Assembly (NCBI GenBank): GCA_963775315.1
Contig: CAVZIN010000007.1
Location: forward strand, 1,488,001 to 1,552,000
Origin: CAWGHZ01 sp963775315
GTDB taxonomy: Bacteria; Pseudomonadota; Alphaproteobacteria; MPNO01; DASWLB01
Length of the DNA: 64,000 bases
Direction of reading: 5' to 3'
The stretch's first letter is position 1. Each line of letters opens with the position of its first letter. The translations under genes were made by a program, and so were the position numbers. Shown here one piece after another: positions 53,717 through 64,000 of the stretch. Below the pieces are notes generated by a model. The model saw only the letters and a list, made by a program, of their open reading frames with translations. It was not told the DNA's origin and searched no databases.

Positions 53717-54256
53717 TCAGCCCGCAAACGGCATGTCGAATCCCTTGAGGAGCGCAAGCGCCTCGCGGTCGGTCTTCGCCGTCGTGACGATGGCGACATC
53801 CATGCCCCGCACCTCGTCAACGGCGTCGTAATCGATCTCGGGGAACACGATCTGCTCGCGGAGCCCCAAATTGTAATTCCCGCGCCCGTCGAACGCCTTG
53901 GACGAGATGCCCCGGAAATCGCGCACGCGCGGCAGCGCGATCGAGATCAGCCGGTCGAGAAACTCATACATCCGGTCGCGCCGCAGCGTGACCTTGCAGC
54001 CGATCTTCTGGCCCTCGCGCAGCTTGAAGGTCGCGATCGACTTCCGCGCCGCGATCACGATGGCCTTCTGCCCCGTAATCAGCGACAACTCCTTCGCGGC
54101 CGCGTCGATCTTCTTCGCGTCGCCGAGCGCCTCGCCAACGCCCATATTGACCACGATCTTGGACAGCCGTGGCACGTCCATCGGATTCGTGTAGCCGAAC
54201 TCCTTCTCCAGCGCGGGCCGGATGTCGGAGCTATAAATGTCGGAAAGACGGGACAT
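53717..54256 (-). CDS. rplE: 50S ribosomal protein L5
   Basis: 179 residues. LSKIVVNMGVGEALGDAKKI, ITGQKAIVIAARKSIATFKL and RDFRGISSKAFDGRGNYNLG are the L5 hallmarks; it binds 5S rRNA and P-site tRNA. The start is ATG 54256, placed because AGGTGAGCACC in front is a good ribosome-binding site; an in-frame GTG at 54265 overlaps the rplX stop and is the alternative. Confidence 0.97.
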   Translation of the reverse strand: MSRLSDIYSSDIRPALEKEFGYTNPMDVPRLSKIVVNMGVGEALGDAKKIDAAAKELSLITGQKAIVIAARKSIATFKLREGQKIGCKVTLRRDRMYEFLDRLISIALPRVRDFRGISSKAFDGRGNYNLGLREQIVFPEIDYDAVDEVRGMDVAIVTTAKTDREALALLKGFDMPFAG

Positions 54257-54261
54257 GGTGC

Positions 54262-54588
54262 TCACCTGTCGATCACTTCGCCGGAACGCTTGGCGAAGCG
54301 CACTTTCTTGCCGTCGTCGAGCACGCGCCAGCCGACGCGGGTCGGCTTGCCGTCGGCCGGATCGACCAGCGAAACGTTGGAGATGTGGAGCGGCGCCTCC
54401 TTCTCGAGGATGCCGCCCTGCGGGTTCGCCTGCGAAGGGCGGGTGTGGCGCCGCACCATGTTCACGCCCTGCACCAGGACGCGCAATTCCTTGGGGATGA
54501 CGTGCAGCACGTTGCCGCGCCGGCCCTTCTCGCGCCCCGACAGGACGATCACGTCGTCGCCCTTCTTGATCTTGAACTTCGTGGCCAT
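54262..54588 (-). CDS. rplX: 50S ribosomal protein L24
   Basis: 108 residues. KOW motif at the N-terminus (KKGDDVIVLSGREKGRRGNV), then GVNMVRRHTRPSQANPQGGI and the C-terminal RVGWRVLDDGKKVRFAKRSG. It starts the assembly of the large subunit by binding 23S rRNA early. ATG 54588 overlaps the rplN stop (TGATG); the in-frame GTG just upstream is less likely. Confidence 0.97.
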   Translation of the reverse strand: MATKFKIKKGDDVIVLSGREKGRRGNVLHVIPKELRVLVQGVNMVRRHTRPSQANPQGGILEKEAPLHISNVSLVDPADGKPTRVGWRVLDDGKKVRFAKRSGEVIDR

Positions 54589-54956
54589 CACAGAACCTCG
54601 GGCGCGAGCGAAATGATCTTCATGAACTGCTTGGCGCGCAGCTCGCGCGTCACCGGCCCGAAGATGCGCGTGCCGATCGGCTCGCCCTGAGCATTAATCA
54701 ACACGGCGGCGTTGCGGTCGAAGCGGATCGCCGTGCCGTCGGTGCGGCGGATCTCTTTCGCAGTGCGCACGACGACGGCGCGATGCACGTCGCCCTTCTT
54801 CACGCGGCCGCGCGGGATCGCCTCTTTCACCGACACCACGATGACGTCGCCGACCGTCGCGGTCTTGCGCATCGAGCCGCCGAGCACCTTGATGCACTGG
54901 ACGCGGCGCGCGCCGGAATTGTCGGCCACCTCCAGGTTCGTCTGCATCTGAATCAT
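54588..54956 (-). CDS. rplN: 50S ribosomal protein L14
   Basis: 122 residues, exactly the usual length. MIQMQTNLEVADNSGARRVQ, CIKVLGGSMRKTATVGDVIV and PRGRVKKGDVHRAVVVRTAK are near-universal. It forms an intersubunit bridge and is the binding site of the silencing factor RsfS. First gene of the spc part. Confidence 0.98.
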   Translation of the reverse strand: MIQMQTNLEVADNSGARRVQCIKVLGGSMRKTATVGDVIVVSVKEAIPRGRVKKGDVHRAVVVRTAKEIRRTDGTAIRFDRNAAVLINAQGEPIGTRIFGPVTRELRAKQFMKIISLAPEVL

Positions 54957-54985
54957 CGCGGTCTACCTTCTCACGCGTGCCCGGC

Positions 54986-55222
54986 TTAGACGCCGTCCGT
55001 CACGACTTCCCAGGTCTTCGTCTTCGAAAGCGGCCGGCACTCGCAAATCGACACGATGTCGCCGACCTTGAACTTGTTCGCCTCGTCATGCGCCGCGTAC
55101 TTCTTCGCGCGGCGGATGACCTTCTTGTACATCGGGTGCTGGACGCGGCGCTCGACGCGGACGATCACCGTCTTGTCGCCCTTGTCGCTGACCACCACCC
55201 CGCTCAGAACTCGTCTCGGCAT
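54986..55222 (-). CDS. rpsQ: 30S ribosomal protein S17
   Basis: 78 residues with an OB fold. MPRRVLSGVVVSDKGDKTVI, then VQHPMYKKVIRRAKKYAAHD, then GDIVSICECRPLSKTKTWEV are diagnostic. Closes the S10 operon, ten bases after rpmC, with 29 bases before rplN. Confidence 0.98.
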   Translation of the reverse strand: MPRRVLSGVVVSDKGDKTVIVRVERRVQHPMYKKVIRRAKKYAAHDEANKFKVGDIVSICECRPLSKTKTWEVVTDGV

Positions 55223-55232
55223 TCGTGCTCTC

Positions 55233-55430
55233 CTAGGACGCGGCGCGGGCGCGCTCGCCCATAACGGTGCGGATGCGGGCGATGTCGCGCCGCACCTGGC
55301 GGACGCGTGCCGTCGCCTCGAGTTGGCCGGAAGCGCGCTGGAAGCGGAGGTTGAGCGCCTCCTTCTTCAGCTGCGCGAGCTGATCCTTCAGCTCGTCCGC
55401 CGACTTCTGCCTCAGATCGGCCGCGTCCAT
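55233..55430 (-). CDS. rpmC: 50S ribosomal protein L29
   Basis: 65 residues folding into two long helices. Key parts are DLRQKSADELKDQLAQLKKE and the L29 signature LNLRFQRASGQLEATARVRQ. The start is ATG 55430; the longer frame upstream is a shadow of rplP. It sits near the peptide exit tunnel, where SRP and trigger factor dock. Confidence 0.97.
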   Translation of the reverse strand: MDAADLRQKSADELKDQLAQLKKEALNLRFQRASGQLEATARVRQVRRDIARIRTVMGERARAAS

Positions 55431-55432
55431 GT

Positions 55433-55843
55433 CTACTCCGTCCGCGCGATGAACTTGGTGGGGATCGAAAGCTTGGCCGCGGCGAGGGCGAACGCCTCGG
55501 TCGCGATCTGCAGAGGCACGCCGTCGATCTCGAACATGATCCGGCCCGGCTTCACCCGCGCCACCCAGTATTCCGGTGTACCCTTGCCCGAGCCCATACG
55601 CACTTCGGCGGGCTTGGTCGACACCGGGACGTCCGGGAAGATGCGGATCCACACGCGCCCGGAGCGCTTCATGTGGCGCGTGATGGCGCGCCGCGCCGCC
55701 TCGATCTCGCGGGCCGTGACACGCCCCGGACCCATCGCCTTCAGGCCGAACGCGCCGAAATTGAGCGCCGTGCCCGAGGTGGCGAGGCCGTGGATGCGGC
55801 CCTTGTGGGCCTTGCGGAACTTGGTGCGCTTGGGACTGAGCAT
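55433..55843 (-). CDS. rplP: 50S ribosomal protein L16
   Basis: 136 residues. MLSPKRTKFRKAHKGRIHGL, ARRAITRHMKRSGRVWIRIF and VRMGSGKGTPEYWVARVKPG are conserved; it organises the A-site tRNA region. Two bases before rpmC. Confidence 0.98.
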   Translation of the reverse strand: MLSPKRTKFRKAHKGRIHGLATSGTALNFGAFGLKAMGPGRVTAREIEAARRAITRHMKRSGRVWIRIFPDVPVSTKPAEVRMGSGKGTPEYWVARVKPGRIMFEIDGVPLQIATEAFALAAAKLSIPTKFIARTE

Positions 55844-55868
55844 CTCTCGCTACTCTTCTCGTTCCGGC

Positions 55869-56549
55869 CTAGCGCCCGACCTGCTGCTCGGCGAGGCGCT
55901 TGTCCTGCGCCATCGGGTCGTGCGCCATGATCTCGCCCTTGAACACCCAGACCTTGACGCCGCAGGTGCCGTAAGTGGTGCGGGCGGTCGCCGTGCCATA
56001 ATCGACGTCGGCGCGCAGCGTGTGCAGCGGCACGCGCCCTTCGCGGTACCACTCCATCCGCGCGATCTCCGCCCCGCCGAGCCGGCCACCGCAATTGATA
56101 CGGATTCCTTCGGCGCCGAGGCGGATCGCCGACTGCACCGCGCGCTTCATGGCGCGGCGGAAGGCGACGCGGCGCATCAACTGCTGGGCAATGTTCTCGG
56201 CCACCAGCTTGGCGTCGATCTCGGGCTTCCGGATCTCAACGATGTTGAGGTGAACGTCGGCCTTGGTCATCCTGGCAACGTCGACGCGCAGCTTCTCGAT
56301 GTCGGCGCCCTTCTTGCCGATCACGACGCCAGGCCGCGCGGTATGGATGGTGACGCGCGCCTTCTTGGCCGGCCGCTCGATCACCACGCGGCTCACCCCC
56401 GCCTGGGCCAAGCGAGTGTGCAGGTACTCGCGCAGCTTCAAATCCTCGTGCAGCAGCCCGGCATAGTTCTGGTCGTTCGCGAACCAGCGCGAATCCCAGG
56501 TGCGGTTGATGCCGAGCCGAAGCCCGATCGGATTGACCTTCTGACCCAT
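55869..56549 (-). CDS. rpsC: 30S ribosomal protein S3
   Basis: 226 residues. MGQKVNPIGLRLGINRTWDS, a type II KH domain with VIGKKGADIEKLR, and the C-terminal domain with RIEWYREGRVPLHTL-type sequence (here ARMEWYREGRVPLHTL). It lines the mRNA entry channel and helps helicase activity. The ATG overlaps the rplV stop by one base (TAATG). Confidence 0.98.
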   Translation of the reverse strand: MGQKVNPIGLRLGINRTWDSRWFANDQNYAGLLHEDLKLREYLHTRLAQAGVSRVVIERPAKKARVTIHTARPGVVIGKKGADIEKLRVDVARMTKADVHLNIVEIRKPEIDAKLVAENIAQQLMRRVAFRRAMKRAVQSAIRLGAEGIRINCGGRLGGAEIARMEWYREGRVPLHTLRADVDYGTATARTTYGTCGVKVWVFKGEIMAHDPMAQDKRLAEQQVGR

Positions 56550-56950
56550 TACGCCGTCTCCTCGGCCTGCTCTGCGGGCTCGGCCCGCTCGCGCACGACC
56601 ACGGTCAAATTGCTGAACGCCTTCTCGACGCGCCCGACCCGGCCACGGGCCCGCGCGTGAAAGCGCTTGATGACGAAGGCGCGCCCGACCGACGCCTCGG
56701 CGACATAAAGCCGGTCGACGTCGAGCTGGTGGTTGTTCTCGGCGTTGGCGATGGCTGCCTGCAGCACCTTGCGCACGTCGACCGCGATGCGACGGCGCGA
56801 GAAGGCGAGCTCGGCCAACGCCCGCTCGGCGTCGAGCCCCCGGATCGAGCCGGCGACGACGTTGAGCTTGCGCGCGCTCGTCCGCAGCGCCTTGGCGAAC
56901 GCCATCGCCTCGGTCTCGGACAGTCTGCGAGGTGCGGTTTTCTTGCCCAT
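56549..56950 (-). CDS. rplV: 50S ribosomal protein L22
   Basis: 133 residues. ALRTSARKLNVVAGSIRGLD, then VLQAAIANAENNHQLDVDRL, then the tunnel hairpin around KRFHARARGRVGRVEKAFSN, whose changes give macrolide resistance elsewhere. An acidic Glu/Ala tail (ERAEPAEQAEETA) ends the protein. Confidence 0.98.
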   Translation of the reverse strand: MGKKTAPRRLSETEAMAFAKALRTSARKLNVVAGSIRGLDAERALAELAFSRRRIAVDVRKVLQAAIANAENNHQLDVDRLYVAEASVGRAFVIKRFHARARGRVGRVEKAFSNLTVVVRERAEPAEQAEETA

Positions 56951-56954
56951 GACG

Positions 56955-57233
56955 CTATGCCCGCTTCGCCTTCTTGTCGCCCGAGTGACCGTGGAACGTG
57001 CGGGTCGGCGAGAACTCGCCGAACTTGTGGCCCACCATGTTCTCGGTCACCAGGACGGGGATGAATTTCTGGCCGTTATAGACGCCGAACGTCAGCCCCA
57101 CGAACTGGGGCAGGATGGTCGAACGGCGCGACCAGGTGCGGATTACCGCGTTGCGCCCCGACGAGCGCGCGTCTTCGGCCTTCTTTAGAAGGTAGCCGTC
57201 GACGAAGGGGCCTTTCCAGACGGAACGGGACAC
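56955..57233 (-). CDS. rpsS: 30S ribosomal protein S19
   Basis: 92 residues. SRSVWKGPFVDGYLLKKAED, WSRRSTILPQFVGLTFGVYN and MVGHKFGEFSPTRTFHGHSG are diagnostic. The start is GTG 57233; no ATG exists in the right place. Lies in the 30S head and contacts L5. Confidence 0.97.
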   Translation of the reverse strand: MSRSVWKGPFVDGYLLKKAEDARSSGRNAVIRTWSRRSTILPQFVGLTFGVYNGQKFIPVLVTENMVGHKFGEFSPTRTFHGHSGDKKAKRA

Positions 57234-57242
57234 GCGTCTCTC

Positions 57243-58073
57243 CTAGGACTTCGCGTGCCGGCGACGCATGATCAGCTTGTCGCTCGGCTTCTTCTTGCGG
57301 GTACGGTGGCCCTTGGTGGACACGCCCCAAGGCGTCACCGGGTGGCGGCCGCCGGAGCTCTTGCCCTCGCCGCCGCCGTGCGGATGGTCGACCGGGTTCA
57401 TCGCAACGCCGCGCACCGACGGGCGCTTGCCCAACCAGCGGTTGCGGCCGGCCTTGCCGATCTTGATGTTCTTGTTGTCGGGATTCGACACCGCGCCAAT
57501 CGTCGCCATGCAGCGGACGGGCACCATGCGCAGCTCGCCCGAAGACAGGCGGAGCTGGGCGAACCCGGCGTCTTTGCCGATGAGCTGGACATAGGTTCCC
57601 GCCGAGCGGCCCAGCTGTCCGCCGCGTCCGGGCTTCATCTCGACGTTGTGGACGATCGTGCCGACCGGGATGTTCTCCATCGGCATCGCGTTGCCCGGCT
57701 TGATGTCGCAGCGCTCGCCAGAGATCACCTGATCGCCCGGGCGTATGCGCTGCGGCGCCAGGATGTAGGACAGGTCGCCGTCGGCGTACTTGACCAGGGC
57801 AATGAAGGCCGACCGGTTCGGGTCGTACTCCAGCCGCTCCACCGTGCCGGCCACGTCGAACTTCAGCCGCTTGAAATCCACCATGCGGTAGCGACGCTTG
57901 TGGCCGCCGCCGCGCCGGCGCGCGGTGATGCGGCCGGCGTTGTTGCGCCCGCCATGGCCGTTGAGACCCTCGGTCAGCTCCTTGACCGGCTTGCCCTTCC
58001 AGAGATCGGACCGGTCGACAAGGACCAGCCCACGCAGCGAGGGCGTTACCGGATTGAATTGCTTCAGCGCCAC
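57243..58073 (-). CDS. rplB: 50S ribosomal protein L2
   Basis: 276 residues. MALKQFNPVTPSLRGLVLVD, GRNNAGRITARRRGGGHKRR, and the near-invariant GVAMNPVDHPHGGGEGKSSG containing the His needed for peptidyl transferase activity. Nine bases before rpsS, three after rplW. Confidence 0.98.
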   Translation of the reverse strand: MALKQFNPVTPSLRGLVLVDRSDLWKGKPVKELTEGLNGHGGRNNAGRITARRRGGGHKRRYRMVDFKRLKFDVAGTVERLEYDPNRSAFIALVKYADGDLSYILAPQRIRPGDQVISGERCDIKPGNAMPMENIPVGTIVHNVEMKPGRGGQLGRSAGTYVQLIGKDAGFAQLRLSSGELRMVPVRCMATIGAVSNPDNKNIKIGKAGRNRWLGKRPSVRGVAMNPVDHPHGGGEGKSSGGRHPVTPWGVSTKGHRTRKKKPSDKLIMRRRHAKS

Positions 58074-58076
58074 GGC

Positions 58077-58397
58077 CTAGACCCCCGTCGTCACGTCAAT
58101 GCGGCTGCCCTCGGCGAGCGACACGACGGCCTTCTTCCAATCGGGCCGCTTGCCGATCCGGCCGCGCCAACGCTTGGTCTTGCCCTTCTGGCGCAGCGTG
58201 TTGACGGCCTTCACCTCGACCTTGAACAGCTTCTCGATCGCCGCCTTGATCTCGGGCTTGGTCGCCTCGAGCGGCACGCGGAACGTTACCTGGTTGTGTT
58301 CCGAACCGAGGGTCGATTTCTCGGTCACCACGGGGCGGACGATCAGCCCGTAGGCCTGAACGTCCGTCACTTGGACATTTCCGGGGCGCCGGCTCAT
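58077..58397 (-). CDS. rplW: 50S ribosomal protein L23
   Basis: 106 residues. IVRPVVTEKSTLGSEHNQVT, EKLFKVEVKAVNTLRQKGKT and the C-terminal KKAVVSLAEGSRIDV. It is the ribosomal docking point for trigger factor and SRP. The ATG overlaps the rplD stop by four bases. Confidence 0.97.
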   Translation of the reverse strand: MSRRPGNVQVTDVQAYGLIVRPVVTEKSTLGSEHNQVTFRVPLEATKPEIKAAIEKLFKVEVKAVNTLRQKGKTKRWRGRIGKRPDWKKAVVSLAEGSRIDVTTGV

Positions 58398-59014
58398 TTC
58401 AGCCTCGCTTCAAGATGCTTCACCGCCTCGCGCGTCAACACCAGCGTGTCCCGCCTGAGGATGTCGTAGACGTTGGCGCCCTGCTGCGGCAGCACGTCGA
58501 TGCCCGGCAGGTTCCGCGCCGCGCGCACGAAGCCCTGGTCGGGCTCCGGCCCATCGATGATCAGCGTACGGCCCCAGCCAAGCTTCGCGAGCTGGCCCGC
58601 GAGCGTCTTGGTCTTGCCGTCGGCGAGCATGGCCGCATCGAGCACCACGAGCTTGCCATCCGCCTGCTTGGAGGACAGCGCCGTCTTGAGCGCGAGCCGG
58701 CGCACCTTCTTCGGCAAATCGTGCGCGTGGCTGCGCACCACTGGACCGAACACGACGCCGCCACCGCGGAACTGCGGCGCTCGCAGCGAGCCCTGGCGGG
58801 CACGGCCGGTGCCCTTCTGCTTGTACGGCTTCTTGGTCGTGCCCGAGACCTCGCCGATGTCCTTGGTCTTGTGCGTGCCGGCGCGCCGCTTGGCGAGCTG
58901 CCAGTTCACCATGCGCGCCAGGATATCGGTGCGCACCGGCAGCCCGAAAATCGCCTCATCGAGCTCGATGGGCTCGGCGCTTGTCGCGTCGAGGGTGGTC
59001 ACGTCGAGCTTCAT
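58394..59014 (-). CDS. rplD: 50S ribosomal protein L4
   Basis: 206 residues. NWQLAKRRAGTHKTKDIGEV, then the tunnel loop KKPYKQKGTGRARQGSLRAP and GGGVVFGPVVRSHAHDLPKK. In E. coli L4 represses the S10 operon; no leader for that is visible here because tuf precedes rpsJ. The start is ATG 59014, overlapping the rplC stop (ATGA). Confidence 0.98.
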   Translation of the reverse strand: MKLDVTTLDATSAEPIELDEAIFGLPVRTDILARMVNWQLAKRRAGTHKTKDIGEVSGTTKKPYKQKGTGRARQGSLRAPQFRGGGVVFGPVVRSHAHDLPKKVRRLALKTALSSKQADGKLVVLDAAMLADGKTKTLAGQLAKLGWGRTLIIDGPEPDQGFVRAARNLPGIDVLPQQGANVYDILRRDTLVLTREAVKHLEARLK

Positions 59015-59754
59015 GACGCGGCTCCTTCGCCACCTTCGGACGTCGCCGACGCCTCGGGCGCGGCGGCCTCGGCCTTCGCCGCACCGCGGAGACCCGCTGG
59101 CATCGGCACGCCTTCCGGCAAAGCCCGCTTCTTCGCGTCCTGGATCAGCACCCAGCTCCCCTTGGAGCCTGGCACCGCGCCGCGGATCAGGATCACCCCG
59201 GCATCGTCGTCGGTGGAGACCACCGTCAGGTTCTGGGTCGTCACCCGCTCGGCGCCGAGATGGCCCGCCATCTTCTTGCCGGGGAACGTGCGGCCGGGAT
59301 CCTGCCGATTGCCGGTCGAACCATGACTGCGATGGCTGATCGAGACGCCGTGCGACGCTTCGAGGCCGGCGAAGTTGTGCCGCTTCATCGACCCGGCGAA
59401 CCCTTTGCCGATCGAGGTGCCGATCACGTCGACCCGCTGGCCGGCCAAGAAGTGCGATGGCACCAGTTCGGCGCCGACGTGGAGCATCGCGTCGGGCGTG
59501 ACGCGGAACTCGACCAGCTTCTTCTTCGGCTCGACGTTCGCCTTGGCGAAATGGCCGCGGAGCGCCTTGGTGACCCGGTTGGGCTTCGCCTGCCCGGCAC
59601 CGAGCTGCACCTTGCCCCAGCCCTTGTCGCCTGGCGGGTTGACCGCCACGACCTGGCATCCCTCGACCTTCAGCACGGTGACGGGCACATGGGCGCCGTC
59701 TTCCGCGAAGACGCGGGTCATGCCGATTTTTTGCGCGATGAGACCGCTACGCAT
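59011..59754 (-). CDS. rplC: 50S ribosomal protein L3
   Basis: 247 residues. MRSGLIAQKIGMTRVFAEDG at the N-terminus, VIGTSIGKGFAGSMKRHNFA and HRSHGSTGNRQDPGRTFPGK around the central extension near the peptidyl transferase centre. Its C-terminal Ala/Glu tail (APEASATSEGGEGAAS) is longer than in E. coli. The start is ATG 59754; an ATG nine bases upstream (59763) is possible. Confidence 0.97.
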   Translation of the reverse strand: MRSGLIAQKIGMTRVFAEDGAHVPVTVLKVEGCQVVAVNPPGDKGWGKVQLGAGQAKPNRVTKALRGHFAKANVEPKKKLVEFRVTPDAMLHVGAELVPSHFLAGQRVDVIGTSIGKGFAGSMKRHNFAGLEASHGVSISHRSHGSTGNRQDPGRTFPGKKMAGHLGAERVTTQNLTVVSTDDDAGVILIRGAVPGSKGSWVLIQDAKKRALPEGVPMPAGLRGAAKAEAAAPEASATSEGGEGAAS

Positions 59755-59766
59755 TTCGTGCATGCC

Positions 59767-60075
<309 letters not shown>

Positions 60076-60100
60076 GGCCTTCTCTCCGCCGCGTACCCTG

Positions 60101-61291
<1,191 letters not shown>

Positions 61292-61325
61292 GACCCTTGC
61301 CTCGTTTCTCCGCTGGAACCCGTGC

Positions 61326-63404
<2,079 letters not shown>

Positions 63405-63423
63405 GGGATCACTCTCGGAAGGG

Positions 63424-63894
63424 TTACCAGCGGTAGTGCGAGAAGGCCTTGTTGGCCTCTGCCATCCGGTGCGTATCCTCCCGCTTCTTCACCGCGTTGC
63501 CGCGATTGTTCGCCGCATCGAGCAGCTCGTTAGACAGACGCCCCATCATCGTGTGCTCAGACCGCGCGCGCGCCGAATCGATGAGCCAGCGGATCGCCAG
63601 CGCCTGGCGGCGCACCGGACGCACCTCGACCGGCACCTGGTAGGTGGCGCCGCCGACGCGCCGCGACCGCACCTCGATCGCCGGCTTCACATTGTCCAGC
63701 GCCTCGTGGAAGACCTTGACCGGGTCCTGGTTGGCGCGCCGCTTGATCTCGTCGAACGCCGTGTAGACGATCGTCTCGGCAGCGGCACGCTTGCCCTGGT
63801 ACATGAGGCAGTTGATGAATTTAGCGAGGACGTTGTCCCCGAACTTGGCATCGGGGATGACTTCGCGCTTCTCTGCGGCTCGGCGACGAGACAT
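63424..63894 (-). CDS. rpsG: 30S ribosomal protein S7
   Basis: 156 residues. MSRRRAAEKREVIPDAKFGD, NCLMYQGKRAAAETIVYTAF and RVGGATYQVPVEVRPVRRQA are diagnostic; starts assembly of the 30S head and lines the E site. Eight bases after rpsL. Confidence 0.98.
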   Translation of the reverse strand: MSRRRAAEKREVIPDAKFGDNVLAKFINCLMYQGKRAAAETIVYTAFDEIKRRANQDPVKVFHEALDNVKPAIEVRSRRVGGATYQVPVEVRPVRRQALAIRWLIDSARARSEHTMMGRLSNELLDAANNRGNAVKKREDTHRMAEANKAFSHYRW

Positions 63895-63902
63895 GGGACC
63901 CC

Positions 63903-64000
63903 CTACTTCGGACGCTTCGCGCCGTACTTCGACCGGCGCTGGCGGCGATCGTTGACGCCCTGGGTGTCGAGCGTGCCGCGAATGATGTGGTAGCGCACGC
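63903..64000 (-). CDS. rpsL: 30S ribosomal protein S12, C-terminal end (cut by window edge)
   Basis: Only the last 31 residues are inside the window: VRYHIIRGTLDTQGVNDRRQ followed by RRSKYGAKRPK and the stop at 63903. This is the C-terminus of S12, the decoding-centre protein where streptomycin-resistance changes occur; those positions lie outside the window. It heads the str operon. Confidence 0.97.
   Translation of the reverse strand, partial: VRYHIIRGTLDTQGVNDRRQRRSKYGAKRPK

Overview
The window looks like core chromosome of a high-GC alphaproteobacterium. The evidence is a MipZ division-site ATPase, an ATP12-family F1-ATPase assembly chaperone, an NDUFAF6-like phytoene-synthase-fold protein, DUF1489, and an str-S10-spc-alpha ribosomal superoperon followed directly by degQ and rarA. 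The sequence does not fix a genus; an unclassified Rhodospirillales-like lineage would fit. I see no prophage, CRISPR array, defence island or plasmid backbone.

Positions 1-13.3 kb are accessory in flavour. They hold a SAM hydroxide adenosyltransferase, a VOC dioxygenase plus fumarylacetoacetate hydrolase (FAH) pair, a broken IS630-family element in a CTAG site, lipoproteins, a Rieske bc1 subunit without its cytochrome partners, a 2-hydroxyacid dehydrogenase and ssb. A loose set of solute-binding proteins without permeases follows, next to an HsaA-type flavin monooxygenase.

Positions 13.4-26.5 kb are mostly housekeeping: uvrA, a VIT-family transporter, an adenylate cyclase coupled to trmFO, an NDUFAF6-like gene divergent from a degenerate hpnC-like gene and hpnE, a stand-alone PuuD-type membrane domain, an orphan response regulator, and mipZ with a GANTC-containing promoter. 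Positions 26.5-37 kb hold a three-gene unit (ring-hydroxylating dioxygenase alpha and beta plus a UbiD decarboxylase), a fatty acid desaturase, putA with DUF1489, a second orphan receiver protein, mgtE, and tRNA-Leu(GAG) with its terminator.

From 37.7 kb to the end almost everything is on the minus strand. In transcription order this is rpsL (partial), rpsG, fusA, tuf, the S10 and spc operons, secY, adk, an internal sigma70-like promoter, rpsM, rpsK, rpoA, rplQ, degQ and rarA. A fluoride riboswitch then precedes crcB and a chain of overlapping genes (RluC/D-type pseudouridine synthase, HAD phosphatase, AsmA-like, ATP12 chaperone, acylphosphatase).

I found no obviously new system. The parts most worth a second look are the dioxygenase-UbiD unit, the HpnC-like protein without its aspartate motifs, the fluoride-controlled operon, and the doubly damaged IS630 transposase. 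No gene-free stretch exceeds 300 bases.
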